Source of the DNA: a virus | IMG/VR virus record: IMGVR_UViG_3300025648_000045 | Span: 1-41,156 of that record | DNA: 41,156 nucleotides | Strand: one strand, 5' to 3' | Shown here: in pieces, positions 18,101 to 24,698 of the stretch | How the letters are laid out: every line of letters starts with the position of its first letter | Position numbering within the stretch: the stretch's first letter is position 1 | The notes under the pieces: model-generated | Databases searched by the model: none | Told to the model about the DNA's origin: nothing | What the model saw: only the letters and a program-made list of their open reading frames with translations | Made by a program: the position numbers and the translations under genes

Positions 18101-20349
18101 TGAGCAAAGAGGCTTTGACTGATGCCGCGCTAAATCAATCAAATTGGAAAAACTGGTACAAAGAGCATCAGGACACAATTGAAGATTTCTTTGGAGACCA
18201 TGCAAAACTATTCCAAGACATCCTTGGCGTCACATCTCAAGCCGCTAGCGTAAAAGCCAATGTCGGACTAGCACTAAAAGCATTTGGTCAACTTATGCGC
18301 GGAGAAGAATTCACTGGATATCTTCCTGCTGTAATTAAAAACCTAAATGCGCTTCGTAATAGCACAGATGTATCTGGAAGAAAGATAAGCAACTACAAAG
18401 CCGCTAATGAAGGCGAATCAGCTAGGGTTGTTGTTGACAGGCACATCGCAAGGTTGCTATTCGGCGTCGATACGCCAAGCAAGGCGCAATACGATAAGGC
18501 CGAACAAATCTTGACCGAAATAGCAAATGAAATAGGATGGGAGCCATCACAAGTACAAGCCGCCTTATGGGCGCATTCAATCGTCCAATCAGGAAAAACA
18601 CCACAATCATATGGAGACTACCTCAAACAACTTGAATCCAATGGAGGAATCATCAAACGAATTGGAGAGTTTGCTGGCGGAAGCGCAGGATCTCCTGAAG
18701 CTGGCGGAGCAAGGGGGAGATATTCTCCAGCTAGCGAAGCTCAAAATGGAGGAGCAGTAGACTGGGAGTCGTTCAAGACTAAGACGCAGGAGACTGCCAA
18801 GCCACTGGCAGGCTTGAGCTTCATGCCAACGCAGAAAGCAAAACCTGCGGTAACAACGCAAAAAGGATACGATGATACATATCTCAAACAGGCATTGAAA
18901 GCAGGCAAAAATGGTAAAGTTGCTCTTACTCGACCAGTTCGTCCTGATGAGGCTTTGCCACTTCTTTCCCAACGCATTCCAATCACAGGTGACAATGAAT
19001 GGTCATCATTCGCGTTTGATAAGGCTGGCAATGTTACTCTTTACAACCATGATGGAAATTCTGTGACATTCAAATACGATCCAGCTTTGTTAGCAAAACC
19101 TGTATTCAAGGACGCCGCCATAGAACACGCTGGAAAGGCTGTGCAATTGGCTATGGCTGATCGACACACCGCAACTGGTGGAGATATGGGAGGAATTCTG
19201 CACCCTTGGTTGCTGTCAAATATTAATTCCACAATCACTGGAAGCGATGGAAAAGAATATCGCGTTGTATGGGCAAACAATGAATGGAAGCCTGTTCTTT
19301 CAATGAAGAACAAAGCCAAGAAATGGGGTGCGTATGACCTCATGACTTATCTTATGGGAAAAGACTCCCATGCGTCTAATTCTCGCTCTGTACGAACTAT
19401 TTCAAACGAGATTGAGAATGCTCCGATAACTAGGCAACAAAAGGATCTTTTCCTTGTTCTAGCGAACATTGGAATAATGAAGCAAAAAGCGGCTGATCAG
19501 GTAAAAAACATTGCAAAAGCAAACAAGAAAATTGCCAAGCATGAAGAGATCCTGAAAACAGAAACAGATGAAAAGAAAATTAACGCTTCCACAAATGCAA
19601 TTGCCGCCGCTAACCGCCAATTAGAAACAGCACAATCGAAGTTATCAAATCACATATTAAATGATGATCAAATGGCATTGGGTGCTTTGCTAACAAAATA
19701 CAAAACAGCATACACTGCATACAAAAATGGAAGCAGAAGTGAAGAAAGTTTCTTAAAAAATAAACAAGAATTAGCAGATTACAAAAAATCACAAGAATTT
19801 AAGAATCTTGTAAAAGATGTTCATGGCAAGCAACTAGTAAACCTTGATAAAACTTTCAAAGGAAGAAAGTCAGCCATAAAAGAAATGATGAATGTCAATC
19901 TAGATGGGTTTGATGTGAATCACATCTTGCATGAGACATCTGATTTTGAAAATGGAAGAATCAATCATTTTGTGGGTAGCGTAGAGCTTTCAAGAAATCC
20001 TGACCTTATGGCGGTATATCTTGGAAACGATCCAAAACAAGCAAAACGCATGACCGCGCAGGAAGCGGCGGCGGCGGCAAAATTAAAAGCTGATCCAAAC
20101 TTTGTTCCTCACGAAGCATACACATGGGCAATGCTTGGGCCAGTTGATGGAAATCACTTCCTAAATACTGAACCAGCAACCCATCTTGAATACTTCCCTG
20201 AATTCAGAAAACAATATGCGGCACTAAAAAAAGATGCTAAAAAGAGAAAAGCAATCTTGAATGGTAGTGAAACCACAATGATGGGCGCGATGCGTGATAC
20301 GCTTGATATGCCGCTTGTAATGAAGAGCCTTTCTGATATAAAGAAATAA
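12181..20349 (+). CDS. Giant multidomain polyvalent phage protein (2722 aa)
   Basis: A 2,722-residue protein, by far the largest gene. Visible parts in order: a duplicated N-terminal motif SAAEAAFAEGQ (residues 3-13 and 40-50); Gly/Ala-rich hydrophobic stretches around 309-338 and 413-450 that could be membrane-active; an HExxH zinc metallopeptidase-like site, LTHEFGHHIR (HEFGH at 778-782); a large central region without recognised motif; a linker with repeated (D/E)-x-A-rich helices (1645-1680) followed by an ADP-ribosyltransferase-like domain of the ART-PolyVal type (LWRGF near 1686 to GYDGVIH at 1875-1881); a helical domain resembling one found in other polyvalent proteins (about 1978-2150); and a coiled-coil, charged C-terminus. 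The tetrapeptide NFMP/QFMP/SFMP recurs at 1327, 1641, 1956 and 2213, near domain boundaries. Polyvalent proteins are thought to enter the host with phage DNA and act early. Domain calls are by motif reading. Confidence 0.85.
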   Translation: MSSAAEAAFAEGQANALPAFAPDQSAPKPEGAEKPSKKLSAAEAAFAEGQGIAPEQEEIPFAEKLKTTPYEKLSKLQQDRLTTFTTPEEIAQIPKHIPKTDEQLRTQFEHERSLPWNEGMRTPEDWYNIGKEVIGTGVKFAKGAKKYAEESLFSEADKDPSGYGHPSIQPTKDLVSSAVQLPEDVAYFGTKLAEGGTDWTDRLSEKFGLHDKEKSFENYKARYMVDMAHAQTLQETPSVYGRVLKNEMANKALSSVILNSLPDTKTIMEQDGITEEQAKAKRQAMADQIAQQTTSQAAAEEKAADEDIALTGSFIMPAGLGLGEMGAVGLAAETAMGLTPKIAQGLKYLGKTDAEIKAMNDAAQALQKQKFAEKLEKRQQPSMVGRTAGAIAEGVDKLKALGEAAPEGLKKVLPVGVGAIAGYETDKEHPLFGALVGGAVGHGAAPLLKLGAYAAKAPALIRDIDEARALAAGGGKGTFETLGSLPDVSESTAKILRFGGKNLDSIINNSVEYAKAGIHPTLVALATGALDSASPEERNQMLSTGLLYGIGGRALHHALGKITGVDPVVEQRERQQQAVDDYKTYKSLDPETQKTMNGLTSWDNVIKRHEGRVSEAYAAYNDAVRSGSKDAEKLGKALNEEKKTLSAVTRANVQTRNEFSRQFLTQLTKLNELTNGTLRAGQNNVGVHILTPDQIFAKFRQDPANNGMTDAEVMETANQQGFYSTPEGAVEYQAGMPMGGEKKSLIFDRTKPSIVINANHLKARQQIFGETPIEALTHEFGHHIRNIPEFREANRDAEDLLFSQEIKDLNGNVTATTSGKYSTKDLVDMYQNNYMRNKSPDQIEQLSKLAGLWDETRGALNEQAVADYMKDEIVAQLNAGTLSNHLGKDLDSATLHLVDLATIKTKKNLLDRAVQKFFGLGGKGSPVDPLTGAEFSPEVLAANRQAIRALQALQGEVSPAVKAPDAPKISRALMIKNRAIMEKYGKYSGLFKTKMQGQIYDAAGNPVGAPVDITNPAAAEGAWATDRQLSGYGQKPDEVQGMTIPDGGRLVVSKAFVTEADGVTPAMYTPAEAKKLQKARKDTIMQALNTPDEGTPNRFQPVADNSETWRGTFTPLQIQAIKDLPEGIIPKSIKDHILKINDAIVRGDGSRMLVDYAAVMNDAGKYTAYSPKVYDVVPIGMHLSKDGNFLVTTISVGRMFEKLNAWSQRMPARLSPWGGDKNAFFKEFTEKYLQNWQNGLAGETGLAGTPAEALAKKNIFNDFLNLTTNDFRGLNEDRTRTPRRRGDVRGKDIDRTIMSMRLDHMAELMDNEHAPKVPVDYGKAIRNFMPDVAVVPEKWTGTGKEPVTSNDEWAKTKMIPQGGRRGNYITPPEFITKKHDISEFVKGGKMFDANTGEDITGRIYSGGSIDASGKRPSFATSDDQPESLGTGNIYRTNLFKKTAGPWEWITPNPPAHAAIGGKNGDNPVLISVEGSFPDGGEKHRYALKTDFQGPVQLSRYSEKSSEPRLRPTGRGNVTFGNKVGEIRIKNKIHPVYNTITIGNKPAESITTATYTNPRTGEVTEGATHREANPEAPVEATDRESPAYGFKTSSGDIVDRAKAYQIAKDAGQLKAPTTEEEQFHADRGILHSGMYEPKGGIQFMPADADHAELERRYKEGDEKAKEEAQKLTDEQAKAKGIAIVQPLWRGFRKNPNPEELKTTAGRATTSFTPVKEVANLYSHDPSSLKQGKGSSVRKFYLDLKNPLDLRDEGTKVSLGEIFDKLPWDLTGTDSAKGKLDAYNIIDILDELSENHAKTGFEYDIDHSDDGWFKMKDFDDLKEYIETRVEKIDEAAKNGEEDENAAMEIFFALNDTNLDAFAIADSSELVYWLKKAGYDGVIHKDTIEGGKDYFEKESVAGKPIEEVEGIDTEDDYSHDTYRPFEQNQIKSAEPFTYDQDGNLIPLSQRFDVTKSNINFMPDRSPEDEKESLRLRMSKEALTDAALNQSNWKNWYKEHQDTIEDFFGDHAKLFQDILGVTSQAASVKANVGLALKAFGQLMRGEEFTGYLPAVIKNLNALRNSTDVSGRKISNYKAANEGESARVVVDRHIARLLFGVDTPSKAQYDKAEQILTEIANEIGWEPSQVQAALWAHSIVQSGKTPQSYGDYLKQLESNGGIIKRIGEFAGGSAGSPEAGGARGRYSPASEAQNGGAVDWESFKTKTQETAKPLAGLSFMPTQKAKPAVTTQKGYDDTYLKQALKAGKNGKVALTRPVRPDEALPLLSQRIPITGDNEWSSFAFDKAGNVTLYNHDGNSVTFKYDPALLAKPVFKDAAIEHAGKAVQLAMADRHTATGGDMGGILHPWLLSNINSTITGSDGKEYRVVWANNEWKPVLSMKNKAKKWGAYDLMTYLMGKDSHASNSRSVRTISNEIENAPITRQQKDLFLVLANIGIMKQKAADQVKNIAKANKKIAKHEEILKTETDEKKINASTNAIAAANRQLETAQSKLSNHILNDDQMALGALLTKYKTAYTAYKNGSRSEESFLKNKQELADYKKSQEFKNLVKDVHGKQLVNLDKTFKGRKSAIKEMMNVNLDGFDVNHILHETSDFENGRINHFVGSVELSRNPDLMAVYLGNDPKQAKRMTAQEAAAAAKLKADPNFVPHEAYTWAMLGPVDGNHFLNTEPATHLEYFPEFRKQYAALKKDAKKRKAILNGSETTMMGAMRDTLDMPLVMKSLSDIKK

Positions 20350-20356
20350 CACCAGA

Positions 20357-20560
20357 ATGAAGACAACTGATTATATTCAATACATAGAAGAGGCCGATCT
20401 CCCTGCCAGCGAAATGGAGAAATTGGGATGCACAATCTATCCCTGCAATGATGGATCTTATTATTGTGTCGATGCAGATGCACCAGATGAGGCACATCAA
20501 TTAGCAAATGGAGCTAGTCAGAATGACGATGCTTCAATTGAAGAATTTAACCAAACCTAA
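20357..20560 (+). CDS. Hypothetical small acidic protein (67 aa)
   Basis: A 67-residue acidic protein starting 7 bases after the giant gene. It contains three cysteines (GCTIYPC, then YYC) and many Asp/Glu, with no recognised motif. It continues the late operon. The role is unknown. Confidence 0.65.
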   Translation: MKTTDYIQYIEEADLPASEMEKLGCTIYPCNDGSYYCVDADAPDEAHQLANGASQNDDASIEEFNQT

Positions 20561-20562
20561 CC

Positions 20563-20700
20563 ATGCCACTACGCCTTTGCTCCTCCCAGAATTGTTTTAG
20601 CCGAAATGTCTCCGCCGAGGTGAAGGCTGGCAAGCCTGTCAAACAGGCCGTAGCCATCGCTTACTCACAACAACGCAAGGCTAAGTCAAAGGGCAAATAA
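20563..20700 (+). CDS. Small conserved phage basic protein (45 aa)
   Basis: A 45-residue basic protein, ATG two bases after the previous stop, ending KAKSKGK. The segment GKPVKQAVAIAYSQQRKA is a signature I associate with a small family seen in many phages close to structural or polyvalent genes (typical form KPxKQAxAIAYSxxRxA). The function is unknown. Its conservation style and fit in the operon make it a real gene despite its length. Confidence 0.75.
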   Translation: MPLRLCSSQNCFSRNVSAEVKAGKPVKQAVAIAYSQQRKAKSKGK

Positions 20701-20703
20701 TTT

Positions 20704-22020
20704 ATGGCAACAGATATACCTCGCAAGGAAGACCTAAAAGACATCAGTGATGCTGTCTGTATGTTCGTAGATCATGGTCTTTTCATCTCTCAGGCACTTC
20801 GTCTAGCTCAAGACTTCAAGAAGGTATATGTCTATACGCCTTGGGAAACGGCGTTTCCTAAAATGACATCACAAGTTGGACTTGGATACGATGAATTAGA
20901 GGTCGTAGATAGCATTTTTGGGCCTTGGTTTTCTGAAATAGATGTATTTGTATTTCCTGACATCAATTCTGGACATTTACAGCAGTACCTAGCAGACCAA
21001 GGAAAAGCCGTTTGGGGGTGCAAACTAGGTGAATGTCTTGAACTTGAGCGTGAAGGCTGTAAGGAAATACTAAAGGCTTTAGACCTTCCTGTGGGTAAAT
21101 ACACCCATGTAAAAGGAATGGATAATCTTCGTTTGTTTTTGCAAGAAAATGATGGGAAAACGCATTTTTGCAAATTGAATAAGTGGAGAGGCACATTTGA
21201 GACATTCGGATGTACTCATTACAAAGATGTTGAGCCTAAACTTGATGAGATTGAGCATAAAATTGGGCCTCTAAAACACATCATGGAATTCACCATTGAG
21301 GAGGATCTACCTGATCGTGTCGAAGTAGGTACAGATGGCTTTGTAATCGACGGCAAACAGCCTTCTCAGCTTATGGCTGGAATTGAGGTAAAGGATCTGT
21401 GCTATGTAGGAAAGTTCCTTAAATATTCCGACCTTCCAGAACCTGTTCGTCGCTTCAATGACCGCATGGAGCCTGTTTTCAAAGCGTATGGATACCGAGG
21501 TTGGATGTCATCCGAGGTGAGAATTGGAGCGGATATGGAGCCTTACATGATCGATGGATGTATGAGATCGCCATCGCCTCCAAATGAACTTTGGCAACTG
21601 GTCTATTCCAATTTCTCCGAGATAATTTATTACGGCGCGCATGGAATCATGGTTGATCCAGAGCCTACAGCTACATACGGAGCCGAGATTCTTATTCATA
21701 GTTCATGGGCATCTGGAAACTGGCAACCTGTAAACATTGAACCAGAGGTTCGCGAGTTTGTGAAGTTACGCAATTCAATGAAAATTAAAGGAAGGGAATA
21801 CATTTCTCCAATGGGTGATGGACTTCCAGAAATTGGTGCTGTTGTTGGATTGTCTAATAAATCAATCGAAGATGCCATTGACCAAGCATTCAAGAATGCC
21901 GAGGGAGTAAGTGGTTACTATATCGACATTCCAAAGGCTTCTACTGAAACCGCTCTTGAGCAAATTGAAAAGCTGGAAGAGTTGGGGTTGAATTATTTCA
22001 AGGATGAAAAATCCGAATAA
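20704..22020 (+). CDS. ATP-grasp domain protein
   Basis: A 438-residue protein resembling ATP-grasp ligases of the PurD-like type found in several phages. Support comes from the Lys-rich nucleotide-binding middle (FCKLNKWRGTFETFGC, about residues 158-173), a later acidic segment VEVGTDGFVIDG (about 212-223) and the acidic metal-binding-like stretch SSEVRIGADMEPYMIDG (about 272-288). The N-terminal 110 residues look like a Rossmann-type preATP-grasp domain. ATP-grasp enzymes join a carboxylate to an amine or thiol through an acyl-phosphate. The substrate is unknown. It lies in the same late operon as YcaO-TfuA, but 11 kb away, so a shared pathway is only a possibility. Confidence 0.7.
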   Translation: MATDIPRKEDLKDISDAVCMFVDHGLFISQALRLAQDFKKVYVYTPWETAFPKMTSQVGLGYDELEVVDSIFGPWFSEIDVFVFPDINSGHLQQYLADQGKAVWGCKLGECLELEREGCKEILKALDLPVGKYTHVKGMDNLRLFLQENDGKTHFCKLNKWRGTFETFGCTHYKDVEPKLDEIEHKIGPLKHIMEFTIEEDLPDRVEVGTDGFVIDGKQPSQLMAGIEVKDLCYVGKFLKYSDLPEPVRRFNDRMEPVFKAYGYRGWMSSEVRIGADMEPYMIDGCMRSPSPPNELWQLVYSNFSEIIYYGAHGIMVDPEPTATYGAEILIHSSWASGNWQPVNIEPEVREFVKLRNSMKIKGREYISPMGDGLPEIGAVVGLSNKSIEDAIDQAFKNAEGVSGYYIDIPKASTETALEQIEKLEELGLNYFKDEKSE

Positions 22021-22078
22021 TCCTCCAGAAAATCCGCCATCTCCGCGCCGCGAAGAGGACATCCCTCCGTACAAATGA
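22004..22078 (+). CDS. Tiny Pro-rich ORF coupling two genes (24 aa)
   Basis: A 24-codon frame rich in Pro and Asn (MKNPNNPPENPPSP, then charged residues). It starts inside the end of the ATP-grasp gene and its stop overlaps the next start (ATGA). It fills a gap between two well-supported genes and gives the continuous overlaps common in this genome. It may be a real micro-protein or only a translational relay. Length is too short for a firm call. Confidence 0.4.
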   Translation: MKNPNNPPENPPSPRREEDIPPYK

Positions 22079-22770
22079 GAATTGACATCAAAGCCGTAGA
22101 GCCTGCTGTGATCCGTTACAGCACCTGCGGCGACTGGTGGTGGAATGGCGATGGCTCCCTGCAAATCTCAGTACCTGAGTACGGAAGCCGCAATAGCAGT
22201 TTCCTAGTCGCCCTGCATGAGATGGTGGAGGCATGGCTATGCCGCGCCGCGCACATCACCGAGGCAGAAGTTCTCAAGTGGGATCTTGATCACCCAGACA
22301 GCGATGAGCCAGCGGAGGAGAAAGGATCGCCGTACATTCACCAACACAACACCGCGCTGAAAGTTGAGAAAATTGTGGCGAAGGCACTTGGCATCGATTT
22401 CGGCAAGCATGACCACTGGGTGGTCAACGCCGCCGCAGAGGTCGATAGGCATCTCGACAGCGGAGTTCCTGTGGCTCGCATTACGAAAGAAGGTTCGCGG
22501 TACTGGGCTGAGTTGCACTTGTTCGCGTTGCGCGTCAGCGGTGAAAATCATTGCCATGATTATTGGCTCACCGAGTGGATGCGCTCACTGCCATTTGAGG
22601 GATGTCCATGCGAGCAACACCTGAAAGATTTTGTGCGATTGAATCCTCCTGACTGGAGTGACTTTTTCAAGTGGAGTGTGGATCTTCACAACGCCGTAAA
22701 CGCGCGAATTGGGCGTCTCACGATTGATGTCGAGATGGCGAAAAAGATGTGGCTGGATCGTCAATTCTGA
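22075..22770 (+). CDS. Fusion: HExxE phage domain and Erv/ALR-like thiol oxidase
   Basis: A 231-residue protein with two parts. Residues 1-80 resemble a phage domain with GDWWW near 19 and an HExxE site, LHEMVEAWLC (H48, E49, E52), possibly metal-binding. Residues about 140-225 resemble Erv1/ALR FAD-linked sulfhydryl oxidases: WAELHLFAL (144-152), the Cys pair GCPC (C177, C179), and the FAD-binding-type HNAVN (205-209) in WSVDLHNAVNARIG. Erv enzymes make disulfides and pass electrons to oxygen. The Cys pair is CxC instead of the usual CxxC, so activity is uncertain. It is the last gene before a hairpin terminator. The Erv assignment rests on motif spacing and is fairly good. Confidence 0.7.
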   Translation: MRIDIKAVEPAVIRYSTCGDWWWNGDGSLQISVPEYGSRNSSFLVALHEMVEAWLCRAAHITEAEVLKWDLDHPDSDEPAEEKGSPYIHQHNTALKVEKIVAKALGIDFGKHDHWVVNAAAEVDRHLDSGVPVARITKEGSRYWAELHLFALRVSGENHCHDYWLTEWMRSLPFEGCPCEQHLKDFVRLNPPDWSDFFKWSVDLHNAVNARIGRLTIDVEMAKKMWLDRQF

Positions 22771-22777
22771 CGGCGTG

Positions 22778-22800
22778 ACTGGCTGTAGAGCCAGTGTTTA
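22778..22800 (+). terminator. Hairpin terminator after late operon
   Basis: The inverted repeat ACTGGCT / AGCCAGT (22778-22784 and 22789-22795) has a 4-base loop (GTAG) and is followed by GTTTA. The T-tract is weak. It lies 8 bases after the stop of the last late gene and just before a promoter, as expected for a transcription boundary. Confidence 0.55.
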
Positions 22801-22818
22801 TGCGGCTCAAAATAATTG

Positions 22819-22847
22819 TTGACGAATCATCGGTTGGGTTATAGGAT
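22819..22847 (+). promoter_or_regulatory. Early-region promoter P1 (TTGACG-17-TAGGAT)
   Basis: TTGACG at 22819-22824 and TAGGAT at 22842-22847 are separated by 17 bases. The spacer contains CGGTTGGGTT, which on the opposite strand reads AACCCAACCG, one mismatch from the AACCCAAGCG block found in the other early promoters. It lies upstream of the first CA-repeat-led gene at 22896. Confidence 0.7.
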
Positions 22848-22860
22848 AGCTCCAGATAGT

Positions 22861-22895
22861 CAAACCACACACACACACCAAACACACACACACAT
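22861..22895 (+). promoter_or_regulatory. CA-repeat translation leader
   Basis: Nearly pure CA/CAA dinucleotide repeats run straight into the ATG at 22896, with no Shine-Dalgarno sequence. Similar leaders precede other early genes, which suggests a shared mode of ribosome loading. Confidence 0.6.
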
Positions 22896-23141
22896 ATGAA
22901 CGCAAAACTAAAACTGCCACACGCATCTGAATTGAGTATCTCCGTTGATAGAATTGGAGACTTGTTCCGTTGCGAATACGAAATCGGATCTGGCTGGAAC
23001 GGAGAAACAATCACTCACTACGAGGACACTCCATATGAATTGGAAAAATGGATGGCTTTGCGTTTTGGAAAGCGCATAGCAAGAAGCCATTTTGTAAAAC
23101 AAAATGCTGAATTTTGGAGTCCAACCTGCGTTTCTAAATAA
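22896..23141 (+). CDS. Hypothetical early protein (81 aa)
   Basis: An 81-residue protein, the first gene of the early region, directly downstream of promoter P1 and a CA-repeat leader. It has mixed alpha/beta composition and the segment YELEKWMALRFGKRIARSHF (about 50-69). I do not recognise the family. As the first early transcript product it is a candidate for host takeover or defence evasion, but that is only positional inference. Confidence 0.7.
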   Translation: MNAKLKLPHASELSISVDRIGDLFRCEYEIGSGWNGETITHYEDTPYELEKWMALRFGKRIARSHFVKQNAEFWSPTCVSK

Positions 23142-23163
23142 CCACACACCACACCACACACAC
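23142..23163 (+). promoter_or_regulatory. CA-rich translation leader
   Basis: The gap between two early genes consists only of A and C apart from one T, mostly CACACA, ending at the ATG at 23164. No Shine-Dalgarno motif is present. Confidence 0.55.
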
Positions 23164-23406
23164 ATGAGCTACCCATCAACACCCTACGAAATCGAACTCC
23201 ACGACAAAGACGGCTATGTGGATTTCATGGAATCTTTCCCAACCGAATGGCTGGCGTTAGACGCGATTCCGCCCATGCTAGCTAAAGCTAGAGCAGAGGC
23301 TGTCGAGCATCCTGACTGGTATGAGGGATGCTACTTCAAATTGGTTAAGCATGAGGTGGACGGCATGAGCGACTGGCGTGAACCCATTGAAAGTTTTCAA
23401 ATTTGA
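23164..23406 (+). CDS. Hypothetical acidic early protein (80 aa)
   Basis: An 80-residue acidic protein whose start is the ATG right after the CA leader. The N-terminal part (YEIELHDKDGYVDFMESF) suggests a small alpha/beta fold, and Trp residues near the C-terminus could pack a compact domain. The family is not recognised. Confidence 0.65.
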   Translation: MSYPSTPYEIELHDKDGYVDFMESFPTEWLALDAIPPMLAKARAEAVEHPDWYEGCYFKLVKHEVDGMSDWREPIESFQI

Positions 23407-23414
23407 TTACCGCC

Positions 23415-23831
23415 ATGTACACTTTTTTATCATCTAAAAAAGAACGCGATAGGTTCAGGGAACGGAATATGAAAAAGCGGCAAGCAAGGATTGAAAAAGC
23501 CGAAGCAATGAAAACTGGATACCGCGAGAGAATCTTTGCAAAGCTGGGAGAGATTCCTCCTGCAAAACCAAAAGCTAGCAAGCTGTCGATCAAGATCACC
23601 GCATATGCAGACGCGCTGTTGCAGAAGCATTATCCACAACCAGTGCAGGCCAAGCGTCAGCAGGACTACAGCGACCACAAATTCCCACCGACCTATATCG
23701 GCCACCTGTGGGAGCCAGCAGGCGAGCGCGGCTTTGAAGACTTCCAGCGAGCCTATCACGGCGTACAGCGCAGGCAGGAGACAGGCAACCTGACTCACGA
23801 CCTGACGACCTTGATCAAGTCCAAGCGGTAG
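23415..23831 (+). CDS. Basic hypothetical protein (138 aa)
   Basis: A 138-residue, strongly basic protein; the ATG at 23415 is preferred over an upstream TTG. The first 60 residues are helical and rich in Lys/Arg/Glu, then a Gln/Tyr/Pro-rich stretch leads to FPPTYIGHLWEPAGERGFED (about 91-110). It could bind nucleic acid. No family was recognised. Confidence 0.6.
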   Translation: MYTFLSSKKERDRFRERNMKKRQARIEKAEAMKTGYRERIFAKLGEIPPAKPKASKLSIKITAYADALLQKHYPQPVQAKRQQDYSDHKFPPTYIGHLWEPAGERGFEDFQRAYHGVQRRQETGNLTHDLTTLIKSKR

Positions 23832-23845
23832 GCTATCCTGACTCC

Positions 23846-24067
23846 ATGCTAATCCTCCTAGACCGCGACAGCGAGCCTCCGCCAAGCGTCCCACCCATTG
23901 AGACGATGGCGCAGTTCTATGAGTTTGTGGTCAAGGACATCTCGCGCCTGCAATTTTACAAGGTATCTTCCGCTCGCTACATGGAGGGGCGATTCTACGC
24001 CGAGTTGTACGCTACCGAGGCTGGCTGGGTGTGGAACCTAGCCGAGATTGAGGAGGCCGCGCCATGA
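23846..24067 (+). CDS. Hypothetical protein (73 aa)
   Basis: A 73-residue protein with a small mixed fold and several aromatic residues (ISRLQFYKVSSARYMEGRFY, about 32-51). Its stop overlaps the start of the HExxH gene (ATGA), so the two are probably expressed together. The function is unknown. Confidence 0.65.
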   Translation: MLILLDRDSEPPPSVPPIETMAQFYEFVVKDISRLQFYKVSSARYMEGRFYAELYATEAGWVWNLAEIEEAAP

Positions 24068-24354
24068 GCTTCAGGAGGGTCTGTAGCGCGCTTTTCAACG
24101 GAAAGCGATGGCAGATAGGGTTTGGGATGACTGGCATGACAGAAGGCAGGGTCAACGATGGAATCTGTCGTTACCATTCCAAGCGCATCGTGATCCACCG
24201 CGCAGTCAAGGGTCGCGTAGTCTCGCTGGAGGAGGCTACTATCCATGAATGCGCGCACGCCGCATTTCCCATGATCATGGAAGAAGACATCGACGCTTTC
24301 GCGGCTACCACTGCCAAGGTGCTGGCTAAAATGCAGGCCGCAGAGGGGTCATAA
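24064..24354 (+). CDS. Small HExxH metallopeptidase-like protein
   Basis: A 96-residue protein with EATIHECAHAAFP around residues 58-69, giving an HExxH zinc site (H61, E62, H65) and acidic residues about eight positions on (MEEDIDAFA) that could supply a third ligand. This resembles very small phage metallopeptidase-like proteins. The surrounding basic N-terminus has no signal peptide. Catalytic activity is unproven; the motif could be purely structural. It is translationally coupled to the upstream gene. Confidence 0.65.
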   Translation: MSFRRVCSALFNGKRWQIGFGMTGMTEGRVNDGICRYHSKRIVIHRAVKGRVVSLEEATIHECAHAAFPMIMEEDIDAFAATTAKVLAKMQAAEGS

Positions 24355-24383
24355 AATTATTTTCACTTTTTTTTATTTTGTTG

Positions 24384-24412
24384 TTGCAAAACCCAAGCGA
24401 TAGTCCATAATG
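24384..24412 (+). promoter_or_regulatory. Early promoter P2 with CCCAAGCG spacer box
   Basis: TTGCAA (24384-24389), a 17-base spacer containing AACCCAAGCG, and ATAATG (24407-24412; CATAAT with a 16-base spacer). Start of transcription would fall at or next to the ATG at 24418, so the message may be leaderless. The T-rich stretch just upstream may act as an UP element. Confidence 0.7.
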
Positions 24413-24417
24413 ATCCT

Positions 24418-24660
24418 ATGAATCGAATCCAAATATACCCAGCAGGCGGAAACATAACCGAACATCCTCTTTACTACAAGCGAATCGTCGCTGGTGAGGA
24501 TATTTCTTTCCTTACCCATGCGGTAATCGACGGCAAGTACGCTTGCAAAATCTCTGGAAACTACCTGTGCCATGACACATCTCTGGAAGATCAGAACGGC
24601 CTTCCTACCTGCTCCACCTGCGCCAAAAAAGTCATCAAAGCTAGGGCAAAAAATAATTAA
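24418..24660 (+). CDS. Small zinc-finger-like protein (80 aa), possibly leaderless
   Basis: An 80-residue protein ending in a Lys-rich tail. Cysteines in NYLCHDTS and LPTCSTCAKK (C-x2-C near residues 66-69) could bind zinc together with a His. The preceding promoter's -10 element ends only about 6 bases before the ATG, so translation may start from a leaderless transcript. The family is not recognised. Confidence 0.65.
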   Translation: MNRIQIYPAGGNITEHPLYYKRIVAGEDISFLTHAVIDGKYACKISGNYLCHDTSLEDQNGLPTCSTCAKKVIKARAKNN

Positions 24661-24669
24661 AAATATTTA

Positions 24670-24698
24670 TTGCAAAACCCAAGCGTAGGCACTACTTT
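24670..24698 (+). promoter_or_regulatory. Early promoter P3 with CCCAAGCG spacer box
   Basis: TTGCAA (24670-24675), a 17-base spacer with AACCCAAGCG, and TACTTT (24693-24698). The arrangement and the TTGCAAAACCCAAGCG block are identical to promoter P2, 286 bases upstream. A CA-repeat leader follows. Confidence 0.7.

Noticed and set aside
12298-20507. Many open frames of 60-150 codons on the minus strand and in other plus frames inside the giant gene
   Set aside because: They lie wholly within a well-supported reading frame, have unnatural composition and lack domain motifs.
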